A stretch of 64,000 nucleotides of DNA, taken from NCBI RefSeq assembly GCF_046195335.1, contig NZ_CP176093.1; one strand, written 5' to 3'. How positions within the stretch are numbered: the first letter of the stretch is position 1; every line of letters begins with the position of its first letter. A program made the translations under genes and the position numbers. The stretch is from Methanospirillum lacunae. GTDB taxonomy: Archaea; Halobacteriota; Methanomicrobia; Methanomicrobiales; Methanospirillaceae. The notes beneath the pieces were generated by a model. The model made no database searches. It saw nothing but the letters and a program-made list of their open reading frames with translations, and was not told the origin of the DNA. Below are positions 1-10,171 of this stretch, piece after piece.

Positions 1-2355
1 ATGATCTCTATACTCCATATTGATGATGAAAAACTTTTTTTAGAGATATCGAAAATCTATCTTGAAAAAGATGGAGATTTTTCCGTTGACACTATCTCTT
101 CACCAATTGGTGCTCTTGATGTAATCAATTCAAACCGGTATGATATTATTATTTCTGATTATGAAATGCCGGGAATGAATGGAATAGAATTACTAAAAAA
201 AGTCAGGTCTACAATTGGAAATATTCCTTTTATTCTGTTTACGGGCAGAGGACGAGAAGATGTGGCCATTGCTGCAATTAATAACGGAGTTGACTTTTAC
301 GTCCAAAAGGGTGGTGATCCTAGGTCGCAATTTGCTGATCTCAGACATCAGGTCAAACAGGCTGTAGCAAAAAGAAAAGCAGAAGAAGAACTATTTAGGA
401 AAAACGAAGAACTTCAGGCTGCATATGAAGAAATTGTTTCAGTTGAAGAGGAACTTCGCACCAATTATAATGAACTTACTTTAAGTAAACAGGCTCTTGA
501 AGTTAGCGAAAAGAGATATGCTCTCACGTTAGAATCAATCAATGATGGATTGTGGGATTACAATATTTCTTCAGGTGTCCTCTTTCTCTCTCCTCAGTTT
601 TACAGGATGTGTGGATATGAACCAGGTGCCTTTGCTCCAGACTTCGAACACTGGATTTCGCTCATTCATCCAAACGATCAAGAACGTGTTCGATCACATT
701 TTATTAAAACTCTTGAACATGGTGATAATTTCGCCATTGAATACCGTGTAAAACAACGTGATAATACCTATTTTTGGATTTTAGCGAGAGGGAAGGTTGT
801 AGAGTGGAATCCAGATGGAATCGCTGCTCGAATCGTAGGTACACATACAGATATTACGGCAAGGAAAGAGATTGAAGAAAAGTTGGAAGAAAAAAGCCGT
901 GTTCTTCAAACATTAACAGACAATCTTCCCGGAATGGTATATCGCTGTAAGAACGATGCCGATTGGACAATGATGGTAATCAGTGATGGGGTCTTCTCAT
1001 TAACAGGATATCAAAAGGAAGAAATGCTATTTAACCGGGATATTTCGTATGGATCGGTAATTCATCCAGAAGATCAACAAAAGGTCTGGGATTTTGTGGA
1101 AGACGGAATAATTAAAAATCGACCTTTTCAATTAAATTATCGGATTATCTGTAAAGACGGATCTATTAAATGGGTTTGGGAGCAAGGCAGGGGAGTATTC
1201 CAAGAAGACGTGTTGGTTGCAATTGAAGGGTACATAGCAGATATTACCCCGGAAACTATTGCACAAAATGCACTAAAAAAATTAGCCCATTCTATAGAAC
1301 ATCTAAAGGAAGGAATATTCTGGTTTAATAATGAGGGCATTATCTATGACACAAATATTACGTTCTCTGAATTTTCATTTCAATCAAAAGAAAAAGTTAT
1401 TCAATCTCATGTGAGCACTCTTCCCTTTATCCTCCAATCAAATACATGGGATGAATTAATGAATCTGGCAAAGACAACAGGTTCTACGTCTGAGATAGCT
1501 TTACTGAATGGTACTCAGGATGATCAAAAAAACCTCCAGATTAGTATAAGTTATGGTCAATTTGGCGATGAAGGTATTTTCTGTGGTATTATCAATGATA
1601 GAACAAAAGAAGAGAAATACCTTAATCAGGTTTTAAAAAGCAGGGAGGAACTGGCATCTGCCTATGAAGAACTTCTTTCATCTGAAGAATCCTTAAAAGA
1701 TCAATATTTCCAACTTGCAAAAACGAAAGAAGCCCTTCAGGAAAGCGAACATAAATACCGTTCGATATTTCAGGATGCTATCCTGGGAATATTTAAAGAA
1801 ACAAAAGATGGCTCCATAATAGATGTGAATCCTGCATTTGCACGAATACATGGATTTGACACTCCGGAAGAGTTGAAAGCAACTATAACAGATGTTAAAA
1901 ACCAGATGTATGTTCATCCTGAAGATTTTGACAAACTATTTCACCTTCTTGAAGTAAATGGAGAGGTAAGAGGATTTGAAACAGAGAAATATCGTAAAGA
2001 TGGATCAATTATCTGGATATCAATAAATGAGAAAGTCATTAGAAAAGAAGACGGAAAGATCCATTTCCTGGAAGGTACTATTGATGATATCACAAGAAGA
2101 AAAAAAGTAGAGTCAGAAAACGAGATTTCTCTCAATCAACTCAAAAAGAATTTTGCTGAGTTTTCAATTCTAAATGACGGTATTAGAAATCCATTAACAA
2201 TTCTCGCAATTTTAGCTGAATCCTGTGATCCGGTTACATCCAATAATATTTTTTATTATATCAACCAGATTGATGATTTAATCAAACAATTAGACACCCG
2301 GTGGTTGGAATCTGATAAGGTCCTTACCTATCTGCAAAAACATCATAATTACTAA
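1..2355 (+). CDS. Receiver-PAS multidomain signalling protein
   Basis: This 784-residue soluble protein begins at the first base of the window, so the ATG may be the true start but upstream sequence is not visible. Residues 1-120 form a response-regulator receiver domain with acidic D8/D9, phosphoacceptor D53, T81 and K103. It is followed by a coiled coil and at least three clear PAS domains (about 165-290, 295-420 and 580-705), each ending in a DIT motif. A degenerate PAS-like segment lies at about 430-540. The C-terminus (about 710-784) resembles a histidine-kinase dimerisation helix (IRNPLTIL), but the usual phospho-His position is Asp or Gly and no HATPase domain follows. It probably integrates phosphorelay and small-molecule signals. 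The output partner is unknown. Confidence 0.9.
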   Translation: MISILHIDDEKLFLEISKIYLEKDGDFSVDTISSPIGALDVINSNRYDIIISDYEMPGMNGIELLKKVRSTIGNIPFILFTGRGREDVAIAAINNGVDFYVQKGGDPRSQFADLRHQVKQAVAKRKAEEELFRKNEELQAAYEEIVSVEEELRTNYNELTLSKQALEVSEKRYALTLESINDGLWDYNISSGVLFLSPQFYRMCGYEPGAFAPDFEHWISLIHPNDQERVRSHFIKTLEHGDNFAIEYRVKQRDNTYFWILARGKVVEWNPDGIAARIVGTHTDITARKEIEEKLEEKSRVLQTLTDNLPGMVYRCKNDADWTMMVISDGVFSLTGYQKEEMLFNRDISYGSVIHPEDQQKVWDFVEDGIIKNRPFQLNYRIICKDGSIKWVWEQGRGVFQEDVLVAIEGYIADITPETIAQNALKKLAHSIEHLKEGIFWFNNEGIIYDTNITFSEFSFQSKEKVIQSHVSTLPFILQSNTWDELMNLAKTTGSTSEIALLNGTQDDQKNLQISISYGQFGDEGIFCGIINDRTKEEKYLNQVLKSREELASAYEELLSSEESLKDQYFQLAKTKEALQESEHKYRSIFQDAILGIFKETKDGSIIDVNPAFARIHGFDTPEELKATITDVKNQMYVHPEDFDKLFHLLEVNGEVRGFETEKYRKDGSIIWISINEKVIRKEDGKIHFLEGTIDDITRRKKVESENEISLNQLKKNFAEFSILNDGIRNPLTILAILAESCDPVTSNNIFYYINQIDDLIKQLDTRWLESDKVLTYLQKHHNY

Positions 2356-2593
2356 ATATAGTTAAGTTCTATCAGCAGAGTAGATTTCTGATCTGCAGGA
2401 ATCACAAGCGAATACTGATACTCATCTTGTCATATAACAATTCAACACATTGTTCGGATTCTGTGCCTTCAAGAATAAGATCCCGGGTTTGCCAACGACC
2501 GATCCTATACTACAGATTCATCTGGTTTTAAGATGTAAGCAAAGAAACAAAAATTTTCATCAACCTGATTCATTGTAATTAATCTCTAAAAAA

Positions 2594-2974
2594 TTAAGTT
2601 GTAGTATTTCCATGATTCTGTGCTGTAGTCAACCCATTTTGAATAGTACTATTTCCCGGATCAATTAATAAGGCGAGTTTAAAATCCCCTACAGCGGCAT
2701 CATAGTTATTTTTCTGTAACTGTTCCAATCCCATCCCAAACCACGAATTCGCTTTATCAAGTATCCGTTGCCGAGTATCTACATCCGTTTCAGTGGGAGT
2801 AGGAAATACAGTCCAATATGACGGTGAGTATGTCTGATAGGGATATGGTGTAGGCTGCGGTGTAGGAGTCTCTTGTACAAATGAATTCGAAAGTGTTGCA
2901 GCATGTACCGGACATATTGCCATAAATATGATGATAATGAAAGGTAATACACCGATAAGAGATAACTTTTGCAT
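2594..2974 (-). CDS. Small secreted TPR-like protein
   Basis: This 126-residue protein has an N-terminal signal peptide (hydrophobic stretch at about 5-22, then VHA). A Pro/Thr-rich linker (about 35-60) looks suited to the cell surface. The C-terminal helical segment (about 65-115) reads like one tetratricopeptide repeat pair, with NNYDAAVGDFKLALLIDP as the recognisable unit. It is probably an extracytoplasmic scaffold or binding protein. No specific function can be assigned. It stands alone, with no close co-directional neighbour. Confidence 0.75.
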   Translation of the reverse strand: MQKLSLIGVLPFIIIIFMAICPVHAATLSNSFVQETPTPQPTPYPYQTYSPSYWTVFPTPTETDVDTRQRILDKANSWFGMGLEQLQKNNYDAAVGDFKLALLIDPGNSTIQNGLTTAQNHGNTTT

Positions 2975-3568
2975 AGGAGATTTTTAACCAGATACAATAA
3001 AGGATCTCTCTATCGACTACAAGAAAAACCTAATAACTGAACATATCCTGTAATAATTCTTACAATTGAAGCATCAGCACCGATATCGTATCTCTTCTCT
3101 GGCAGCAGGGTAGAGAGCCCTAATCCATTCACCGGGTAGAAACCTGCCGCCCAGAAATCATATTCTCCCATACCGGAGACCCAGATTCAGATAATAATCA
3201 TACAGGTATATATATAGCATCTAGAACCACTAATATCTGGGAGGACAATTTTCGGTTAATAGTTCAGGAAGAAAGGGATTAAACGTCGAAAATCTTCTGA
3301 ATACAAATCACCGGATAGTGTCAGCCAAGATCTTCTCAAGACCTGAAACAAGTGCGGACTCTCCTCATTACATCCCAAATAAATGGAATCCGAAAATTCA
3401 GGAACTATTTTAGTGAATATTAATATTTATGTTTTCAAATCCAAGAATAACTTTGAAACCTCGTTTTCCTGGAGGTTTTATAAATCCGAAAAATTGATAC
3501 TAATATAAGTAGATTATTCCAATAAAAATCTTATACAAAGTATTTGAACAAGATAAAAAAACAGGATT
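2975..3568. other. Intergenic region between divergent genes
   Basis: No credible gene is seen in these 594 bases. The stretch holds a degraded copy of a GC-rich palindromic repeat (about 3091-3172). It also contains the AT-rich promoter region of the MarR gene starting at 3569, including a TATA-like run near 3535-3550. Confidence 0.6.
3091..3172. repeat. Degraded copy of GC-rich palindromic repeat
   Basis: The segment contains GGCAGCAGGG, then ACCGGGTAGAAACCTGCCGCCC and TCTCCCATA. The same blocks occur in the same order at about 19727-19817, where the copy is more GC-rich. ACCGGGT and ACCTGCCGCCC can partly pair with each other. It may be a dispersed intergenic element. Confidence 0.55.
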
Positions 3569-4027
3569 ATGGTTAATAAAAATAACAAAAAGGATATCGA
3601 TAAATTTTCTGATTTTATCGAATTTCAAGTTGAAGATCTCATTTCAATGCGCCCATCATTAACCGGGATTCCGGATGCACATTACCGGTTATTATATCAT
3701 CTCTTTTTGTCAAAATCACTGTCAATGAAAGAACTTGGAGATCTTTTGTCAGTCTCCAAGACATATATTACCAAAATTGTAGATGCACTCAGTGCAGAAG
3801 GGTTGGTTGAGCGTCTTCCTGATCCAGGGGACAGAAGGATAATAAATATTCAATTGACCAAAGAAGGGCAGAAAAAATTCAAAGATGTTCGTGAACTTCT
3901 TCGTGTTGAAGTAAGAAGGAAGTTAGAAGTTATATCTCCTGAAGATCTGGAAACTCTTGCTGAATGTGTAACAAAAATCATGAATATTCGAAAGAAATAC
4001 CCTAATTTTATTGATAAACTACACTAA
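3569..4027 (+). CDS. MarR-family transcriptional regulator
   Basis: This 152-residue protein has the MarR winged-helix layout. N-terminal and C-terminal dimerisation helices flank a helix-turn-helix (about 55-85: SMKELGDLLSVSKTYITKIV). The wing contains the family signature DPGDRR at about 92-97. It is a cytoplasmic DNA-binding regulator that usually responds to small ligands. It lies alone and upstream of the S-layer gene on the other strand, so its target cannot be read from an operon. A second, related MarR gene lies at 8200-8640. The ATG is preceded by an AT-rich promoter-like run but no strong Shine-Dalgarno site. Confidence 0.88.
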   Translation: MVNKNNKKDIDKFSDFIEFQVEDLISMRPSLTGIPDAHYRLLYHLFLSKSLSMKELGDLLSVSKTYITKIVDALSAEGLVERLPDPGDRRIINIQLTKEGQKKFKDVRELLRVEVRRKLEVISPEDLETLAECVTKIMNIRKKYPNFIDKLH

Positions 4028-4648
4028 TATTTTTTTAAACTCACTCTTTCTGTGAGAATCATTCTATAAGGATCTTGTTAGATATTGGAAATATTCACGA
4101 ACTCCTTTATTGAGACCATCACAAATCCATAATATTATTTCATCTCATAAAATTAGTAAATATTTCTGAATGAGTATATTACACCAGTATGATTATAACC
4201 TTAGTAAACTAATTGGTATAGGTAGATGAGTATTTAGCATTAGAAAGGAGAACAGATTTTTAAAAAAATCAGAACCTCAAATTCATTGAAACCAAGAGAG
4301 AGTACAACCTGGTTGTCCTGCCGATAATCAACAAAATCTACTCAATCTTTCTCCAACCAATAAAGATATCCAAATCTGGTTTCTTTGAATTTTCTAATTC
4401 TAATACCACTACTTCAACTATTTCTACACTAATTAATTGGATGATATAATCATCTAAATTAATATAGAGCCCAAAATTTGCAGTATTGTATATACTGCTT
4501 TTAAAATTGTTTTTTATACATGCGAGAGCCATGTACAGGTTATTCCATCCAGATATGGGCAATATATTAGTTAAAATTAACTAAAATAATGGGGAAACAC
4601 GACAATACTCTTTTCGATATCAGATGATAATAGTCACCAGAGTCGTCT
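4028..4648. other. AT-rich intergenic region
   Basis: About 620 AT-rich bases lie between the MarR gene and the S-layer gene terminator. A 74-codon open frame on the minus strand (4338-4562) has low-complexity AT-driven composition and no recognisable domain, so it is not called. Nothing else stands out. Confidence 0.5.
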
Positions 4649-4676
4649 AAAAAAAGATTACTAAGGAATTCCTTAG
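4649..4676 (-). terminator. Intrinsic-type terminator of S-layer gene
   Basis: A perfect 16-base palindrome (CTAAGGAATTCCTTAG, 4661-4676) overlaps the S-layer stop codon. On the minus strand it is followed shortly by seven T residues (complement of 4649-4655). The arrangement fits a transcription terminator for a highly expressed gene. Confidence 0.6.
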
Positions 4677-7327
4677 TTTCTACGCAACATAATGAATGCA
4701 ACTGCTCCAAGACCTGCCAGTGTAGCAAGTATACCAAATCCTGGAGACTTTTTGGTTGGTTCAGGAGTTGTTGGAACGGTTGTTGGTTTTTGAGTCGGCG
4801 GAACGGTTGTTACAACAGTTGTCGGTTTCTCTGTTAAGACCGTTGCTTTCTCAGTTACATTAGATGTTGCATTCGAAGTTACATTCTTCACAGCGGATGA
4901 AACCGGAGTAACATTTGCTGCTGGGGATCCTGATGCTTTAACCTGAGTACTGCCTGCTTCTACTACATTAAACAATGAAGTTTCAACGACATCGGTTGTA
5001 ACACCGGACACACGAACGATGTACTCATCTGGCTTAAATGTGGATGCATCAACATTGAAACTCCACTTGTTCAGACCATCCGTGCCCTGCTGAACTTTTA
5101 CAGTTCCAGTTGCACCACTGAATTCACCACTTTGTGACTTGTCTGTGGGTTTGAATGATGAGGACGTAATCTCAACAAGGAGATCATTGTCGTCGTATGC
5201 CAGATTGGTGGTACCACTAACGTCAAACTTGGCTCCTACCTTCTGTTCACCAATTGGATTAATAGTAACTTTTGGCTCCTCTACAAGGAATGCAAGTTTT
5301 GTGTAGGTATCATCAACCATAGCGTTGTTGATTGCCTGAACGAGTGCTTCTGCAGCATCAGTACCCTGTAATGCACCCTGTCCTCCGATCTTAAAGAGTT
5401 GAGAACCACGGGTCGGGTAGGTACCGAGAACATTCTGGGGGTTCAATGGATTGTCAGGATATACATCAAATTCGTCATTGTACATCGGGTGCTGGATAAT
5501 GACAAAGTACTGACCAGCATAGAGCTCTTTCGTGACTCCTTCTTTGTATTCCTTTTCGAATGTCATGTCATCATTGACTGATTCAGTATCGTACATGACT
5601 TTGTTCTTACCAAGAACCCAGAGTGCAACACCCTTTGAGGGATCGCCTTCTGCTGTACCTCTGATGTAGAGTTTGTCACCCTTTGCGATGACACTGGTTG
5701 ATGCAGTTGCCTGGATGTATGGTTTCTTGATAACAAGAGAGACTGTATCATACTCAGCATCGTTGAGGTGGTCCTTGTCATTAGGAGCACTTACCGCATA
5801 GATCGTGTAAGTCCCTGCATCAAGCTCAAGGTTTTGAGTCTGCCATTTCTTCTCCCAGGTATCATCATCCTGTACATCCGCTTCATCGAATGACTGAGGC
5901 TGATTATTGTTAATTTCCTGTTTTGGATTCTTTAGGCTCGCCCCTAGTGTTGGAAGGTTTGGACCAGTCACGAACAGATAGGTCATATCAGTTTCTGAAT
6001 TAGTACCAGAAAGCTTGACTTCTTCACCAAGGTAGTAACTTTGGTCACCTGCAGCGACAATTGTTACATCGCCTTTCTCTACTTTGATATCAACTTCATC
6101 AGACTTGAACTGGTTTCCTACTTTGCGTTCTACACGAACCGTGTACTTCTTGTCTTTTGTATCTTTGGTTGTTTTAAACTCAACAGTACGGGTACCACTG
6201 GAATTCAGTTTTACCTGAGCATAACACTTGGTTCCGTGGTAATCCGGGTCATCAGGAACATCCTGTTTGATAGTTTTTCCTGCACCACCTTCATACTGAT
6301 ATTTACCTATCTCATACGGACCTGCCGGATCATCCTGTTTGAGGTTATCCTGAGTCGTCAGGATCATTGGTGGCTGATCGGTAGATGCTCCAGTCATAGA
6401 GTTGGTATCTTTAACCCAAATGAAGTATTCTGCATTTGGTACACCGGTAACAGTAACAGAGAATGGATTGCCACGCACGACAGTATCCTTGTTAGCTTCT
6501 ATCTTAACCTGATCAGTAGCTATCTGAACACTTTTTACTGAGGAAACAGTCTTTCCAGTGTAATCTGATCCATCTGGTGCTTTATACTGGTCCTTCATAG
6601 CGTTGGCATTGCACTCTGCCCAGAAGGTGTAAACACCGGCTTTATACAGGCGGTTGTTGTTTTTATCTTCTGCTGCAGTGTTCCAACCATCATTTTTAGG
6701 GAACTTGGAATGATCATTACCTTCTCCAACCCAGTACCAGAGTTGTTGGCTCACGGTTAAACCAGTCAGAGGGTACGTCTTCCCGTTGTTTCCAACGAGT
6801 TGCTCATAAACCCCGCCATCAGAGGTCTTAACCTTGATCTTAAATGGACCATCAGCTGCCTGATAACCAGGACGGGTTGAAAAACTCTGCATGTTAGTTT
6901 CTATTGCAAAGTCAGCATAATTGCCAACCGGCACCGCCTTGCCAGTTACATCTTCATTAGCAGTAACATCCCAGATTTTAATTGAAACTGATGGTTCTTT
7001 GACATTAATTGCCGGAGATCCCTTTACAGTTCCATTCCACTGATACCATATTCCCGTTTTACCGACATAGATATCAGGGGATACATAAAATGCATTAGAA
7101 TTTGCGACTGACTGAATGTCAGCTGGCTGTTCTGTATCTGAGTTGCTTCCTGGCTGCCACCATGCAATTTGCTTGGCTCCTCCCATCCCTGCAGATACAT
7201 CAAGGTTTTTTTCACCAATGAAGACATCTCCTCCTTGGCTAACCTTGTTGATTGATGCAGATGCCGGAAGTACAACACATGCACATGCGACAAATACCAT
7301 CAAAGCCACTACTATTCGTGCGTTCAT
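4673..7327 (-). CDS. S-layer glycoprotein with PGF-CTERM-like anchor
   Basis: This 884-residue surface protein has a signal peptide (about 1-24, ending ASA) and a long ectodomain of several beta-sandwich/Ig-like segments. A Thr/Pro-rich, probably O-glycosylated region (about 820-860) follows. The C-terminus is a SPGFG tripartite sorting signal: a PGF motif, one hydrophobic helix and a terminal RRN. Such tails are processed by archaeosortase and replaced by a lipid anchor. The order matches the major S-layer protein type of Methanomicrobiales. It is monocistronic, with its own terminator and a long AT-rich upstream region, which suits strong expression. The residue positions are estimates. Confidence 0.9.
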   Translation of the reverse strand: MNARIVVALMVFVACACVVLPASASINKVSQGGDVFIGEKNLDVSAGMGGAKQIAWWQPGSNSDTEQPADIQSVANSNAFYVSPDIYVGKTGIWYQWNGTVKGSPAINVKEPSVSIKIWDVTANEDVTGKAVPVGNYADFAIETNMQSFSTRPGYQAADGPFKIKVKTSDGGVYEQLVGNNGKTYPLTGLTVSQQLWYWVGEGNDHSKFPKNDGWNTAAEDKNNNRLYKAGVYTFWAECNANAMKDQYKAPDGSDYTGKTVSSVKSVQIATDQVKIEANKDTVVRGNPFSVTVTGVPNAEYFIWVKDTNSMTGASTDQPPMILTTQDNLKQDDPAGPYEIGKYQYEGGAGKTIKQDVPDDPDYHGTKCYAQVKLNSSGTRTVEFKTTKDTKDKKYTVRVERKVGNQFKSDEVDIKVEKGDVTIVAAGDQSYYLGEEVKLSGTNSETDMTYLFVTGPNLPTLGASLKNPKQEINNNQPQSFDEADVQDDDTWEKKWQTQNLELDAGTYTIYAVSAPNDKDHLNDAEYDTVSLVIKKPYIQATASTSVIAKGDKLYIRGTAEGDPSKGVALWVLGKNKVMYDTESVNDDMTFEKEYKEGVTKELYAGQYFVIIQHPMYNDEFDVYPDNPLNPQNVLGTYPTRGSQLFKIGGQGALQGTDAAEALVQAINNAMVDDTYTKLAFLVEEPKVTINPIGEQKVGAKFDVSGTTNLAYDDNDLLVEITSSSFKPTDKSQSGEFSGATGTVKVQQGTDGLNKWSFNVDASTFKPDEYIVRVSGVTTDVVETSLFNVVEAGSTQVKASGSPAANVTPVSSAVKNVTSNATSNVTEKATVLTEKPTTVVTTVPPTQKPTTVPTTPEPTKKSPGFGILATLAGLGAVAFIMLRRN

Positions 7328-8199
7328 GAGATAACCTCACATTACCAGATGGTTGTGTTATCACACATGATAACTAACTTCCACAAGGCGAATCGAGTTT
7401 TAACTTTGTAAGATAAATCAATATCGCAATATAGTAAAAAATGCGAACTAATTTTGATTTTAAGCAGTATTTAAGCGATTTTAAAAACTATTAGATTACA
7501 TAGTTTATAATTTATATAGTAAATTAAATTTTTGGATAAATGATACAAATTTGATGATGATAATAAAAGTATATTAAATAATTAATCAGGATATGCGATG
7601 GAAAAAAGGAGCGTAGAAGGTTTTGGGTAGAATGTGGATATATATGAAAGGGGTTAGAACGCGGGAAATTTACAATATGTTCTCTAGGATTGTTCTTCCC
7701 TGGTCAGCAGACATATTATGTACAACAATCGCTAAACGATACATACACGTGATTATTTCACCAGTAGAGCATTTTTTAATCGTAAGAGGACGACTCGTGC
7801 GAATCAAAGAAATACTGCCGATGAAATAATTCCCGGTCTGTTTTGAAATAAGGACACCATCATTATTCCAATTTTTTCAGTTACAGAATCATCCAGATCG
7901 ACCCCAACACTTCTACAGAACATGATCGTCTCTAAAGTTTATAATAATATATGTTTACTATAAACTGACAGAGAATAATTAGCATCTTTTCTAAAAAGAG
8001 AAACCACGTCGATAATTCCCCAGATCTCATTTTTCATGAGGAATATGGATATTTTGTAAATTTTTTATATTGTTTTTTGTTCGGTATCTCATAGGTTAAA
8101 ATTGCAAACAAAGAGATGTGACCACACAGTATATTATGATTACAATAAACCAATACAATTATCAACTTATGAAACAATCAATATAGTGTAGAACGAGTT
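7328..8199. other. Long intergenic region with S-layer promoter
   Basis: No convincing gene lies in these 872 bases. A minus-strand TATA-like run at about 7505-7525 lies roughly 180 bases upstream of the S-layer start. If used, it implies a 5' leader of about 150 bases. A 68-codon plus-strand frame at 7623-7829 has no recognisable domain and is not called. Confidence 0.5.
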
Positions 8200-8640
8200 A
8201 TGGACAAGACGGTAGAATCTAAGGCCGTGGACTGCTTAATGGAGATCATTGAATTGTATCATAATGTTCTCTTTTTAGCTGAAAGAAAAACGAACACAGG
8301 AATACAGGAACTGAAGTTACGCCTTCTAATCCAACTTTATGAGATTCCGATGCTATCAATGTCCCAGCTTGGAAAATTACTCTACATTTCAAAACCTCAT
8401 ATGACCACTTTAGTGGATTCACTCGTCATTGAGGGATTGATAGAACGTCATAATGATCAGAATGACAGAAGGGTAATCAACATCAGTATCACCCAAAAAG
8501 GAAGAAAGCAGTTGGAATTATTTAAAGAACAGATGCGAAATATGATTCAAAATCGTATTTCATCCCTCCCAGAAGGAGATCTGAGAGCCCTCTGTCGCTC
8601 TGGTGAAAAGTTCATAGAAATCGTCTCTAAGGTTCACTAA
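8200..8640 (+). CDS. MarR-family transcriptional regulator
   Basis: This 146-residue winged-helix protein is paralogous to the one at 3569. The helix-turn-helix lies at about 65-95 (SMSQLGKLLYISKPHMTTLV) and the wing carries NDRR. Its ATG is preceded by an AT-rich stretch. It lies 128 bases upstream of a CARDB-like surface protein, an RND exporter and a pseudo-receiver, all on the same strand. In MarR/efflux arrangements the regulator normally controls the adjacent exporter, so it probably regulates that operon and may autoregulate. The ligand is unknown. Confidence 0.87.
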   Translation: MDKTVESKAVDCLMEIIELYHNVLFLAERKTNTGIQELKLRLLIQLYEIPMLSMSQLGKLLYISKPHMTTLVDSLVIEGLIERHNDQNDRRVINISITQKGRKQLELFKEQMRNMIQNRISSLPEGDLRALCRSGEKFIEIVSKVH

Positions 8641-8768
8641 TGTTCGTCTACACGTATACCCTTGATTCAATTATTCAGATTCATAGGATAATCTCCGAAT
8701 CTTGAGAATCAAGAGATTAATTGATACATCATGGTTTTAATTACAATTCAAATTTTGGAGATAATGAA

Positions 8769-10157
8769 ATGAAATTATTTAAAAATGGATTAATACAATG
8801 GCAAAAAGGACATGGGTTAACACATACCATACGAGAAAAGTCTACACCAATTACTATGACAAATATCTCATTATTGCTCATTTTGATATGTGTCCTCGTG
8901 GCTGGTACTGCAACCCCAGTTCTTGCAGGAACAAAATATATGACCGGGTCTCCTAATCTTTCGGTCAGTATTGTCGGGAATAATGAATTCACACCAGGTA
9001 CAACAATTCCATTTCAGATAAAAGTACAAAATTCAGGATTAAATAAACTTAAATTTGTTGAATCTGGAATTATTGACCGGGATGACAGTCCAAACACCGC
9101 CAAGATGGTTACGGTTTCATTATCTCCCGGGAATAGTCAGGCATTGATAAAATCAGATTCCCAAATGATTGGAGATATTAAGGGATCTGATAGCACAGTC
9201 GCGACATTTGAAGTATACTTACCTGATGATGCCAAAGCAGGGAAATATGATCTTCCAATCACCCTTGATTACACGTACCTGAACAGTGCTGATCAGGATG
9301 GAACTGATACCATTTCATACAGGTACCTGAACAAAAAATTCGAGGATAATCTTCCATTTATCGTCCAGTCAGCAATCAACCTGGCAGTTGTTGATGTAAA
9401 AACCGATAACATCAATGCAGGAGGTTCCGGTAATGTTACCCTTACGTTGAAAAACATAGGAAATGACGCGGGAACAGGTGCGATTGCATACCTAAACAGA
9501 TCCGTTGACTCTCCAATTGTTCCTGTTTCAAATGGAGTATACGTTGGAACAATCGCTCCAAACGACACCACAACAGTGACATACAAAGTGAGTGTATCCG
9601 AAGATGCCCATCCACAGGAATATCCAATCAGTGTTGGTATGGTGTATGACAATGGAGATGGGAAGACACTGATGTCACCGTTTAAACGAGTCGGAATCCC
9701 TGTAGGATCCAAGGTTCATTTTACCGTTACCAGTGATGCCCCAAAAATTAATCCAGGTAATAAAAAACCGGTAGAAGTTACGTATAAAAACGATGGTTCA
9801 GTCACAGTATACAGTGCAGAAGCGAGAATAAGTGCAGTAGATCCATTTTCAAGCAGCGATGATCTTGCATACCTTGGAGATTTAAAACCAGGAGAGAGCG
9901 CTAATGCACGCTTTGGGCTGACCCTGACATCAGATGCAGACACCAAAGTCTATGGTCTTGATTCAGAGATCAAATACCGCGATTCCCTGGATGACAGTCA
10001 TGTATCAGATACCATCAAAGTTCCAATTAATGTTGTTAAACCTGAAGGTCCTGCAGCATTTTTATCAAACCCCGGAGTCATTGGAATAATTCTGGTACTG
10101 ATTCTCGGAGGAGTATATACTATCCGTGAAAAACAACGAAAGCAACGACAGAAGTAA
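8769..10157 (+). CDS. COG1361/CARDB-like surface protein, exporter-associated
   Basis: The protein has 462 residues from the ATG at 8769, chosen because GGAG lies eight bases upstream. A longer frame from TTG at 8721 lacks such a site. An N-terminal hydrophobic signal or anchor segment (about 35-55, ending VLAG) precedes three to four beta-sandwich repeats of the CARDB/NEW3 type, seen in phrases such as LTLKNIGNDAGTG. A single transmembrane helix lies near the C-terminus (about 435-455), followed by a basic cytosolic tail. It sits 14 bases before the RND exporter gene, a common archaeal pairing. It is probably an extracytoplasmic accessory subunit of that exporter. Confidence 0.85.
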   Translation: MKLFKNGLIQWQKGHGLTHTIREKSTPITMTNISLLLILICVLVAGTATPVLAGTKYMTGSPNLSVSIVGNNEFTPGTTIPFQIKVQNSGLNKLKFVESGIIDRDDSPNTAKMVTVSLSPGNSQALIKSDSQMIGDIKGSDSTVATFEVYLPDDAKAGKYDLPITLDYTYLNSADQDGTDTISYRYLNKKFEDNLPFIVQSAINLAVVDVKTDNINAGGSGNVTLTLKNIGNDAGTGAIAYLNRSVDSPIVPVSNGVYVGTIAPNDTTTVTYKVSVSEDAHPQEYPISVGMVYDNGDGKTLMSPFKRVGIPVGSKVHFTVTSDAPKINPGNKKPVEVTYKNDGSVTVYSAEARISAVDPFSSSDDLAYLGDLKPGESANARFGLTLTSDADTKVYGLDSEIKYRDSLDDSHVSDTIKVPINVVKPEGPAAFLSNPGVIGIILVLILGGVYTIREKQRKQRQK

Positions 10158-10171
10158 ATGAGGCAGAGATA

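Noticed and set aside
4338..4562. 74-codon minus-strand frame between the MarR and S-layer genes
   Set aside because: AT-driven composition, no recognisable domain and no good ribosome-binding site; likely chance.
7623..7829. 68-codon plus-strand frame upstream of the second MarR gene
   Set aside because: No domain, odd composition and no promoter or ribosome-binding evidence.
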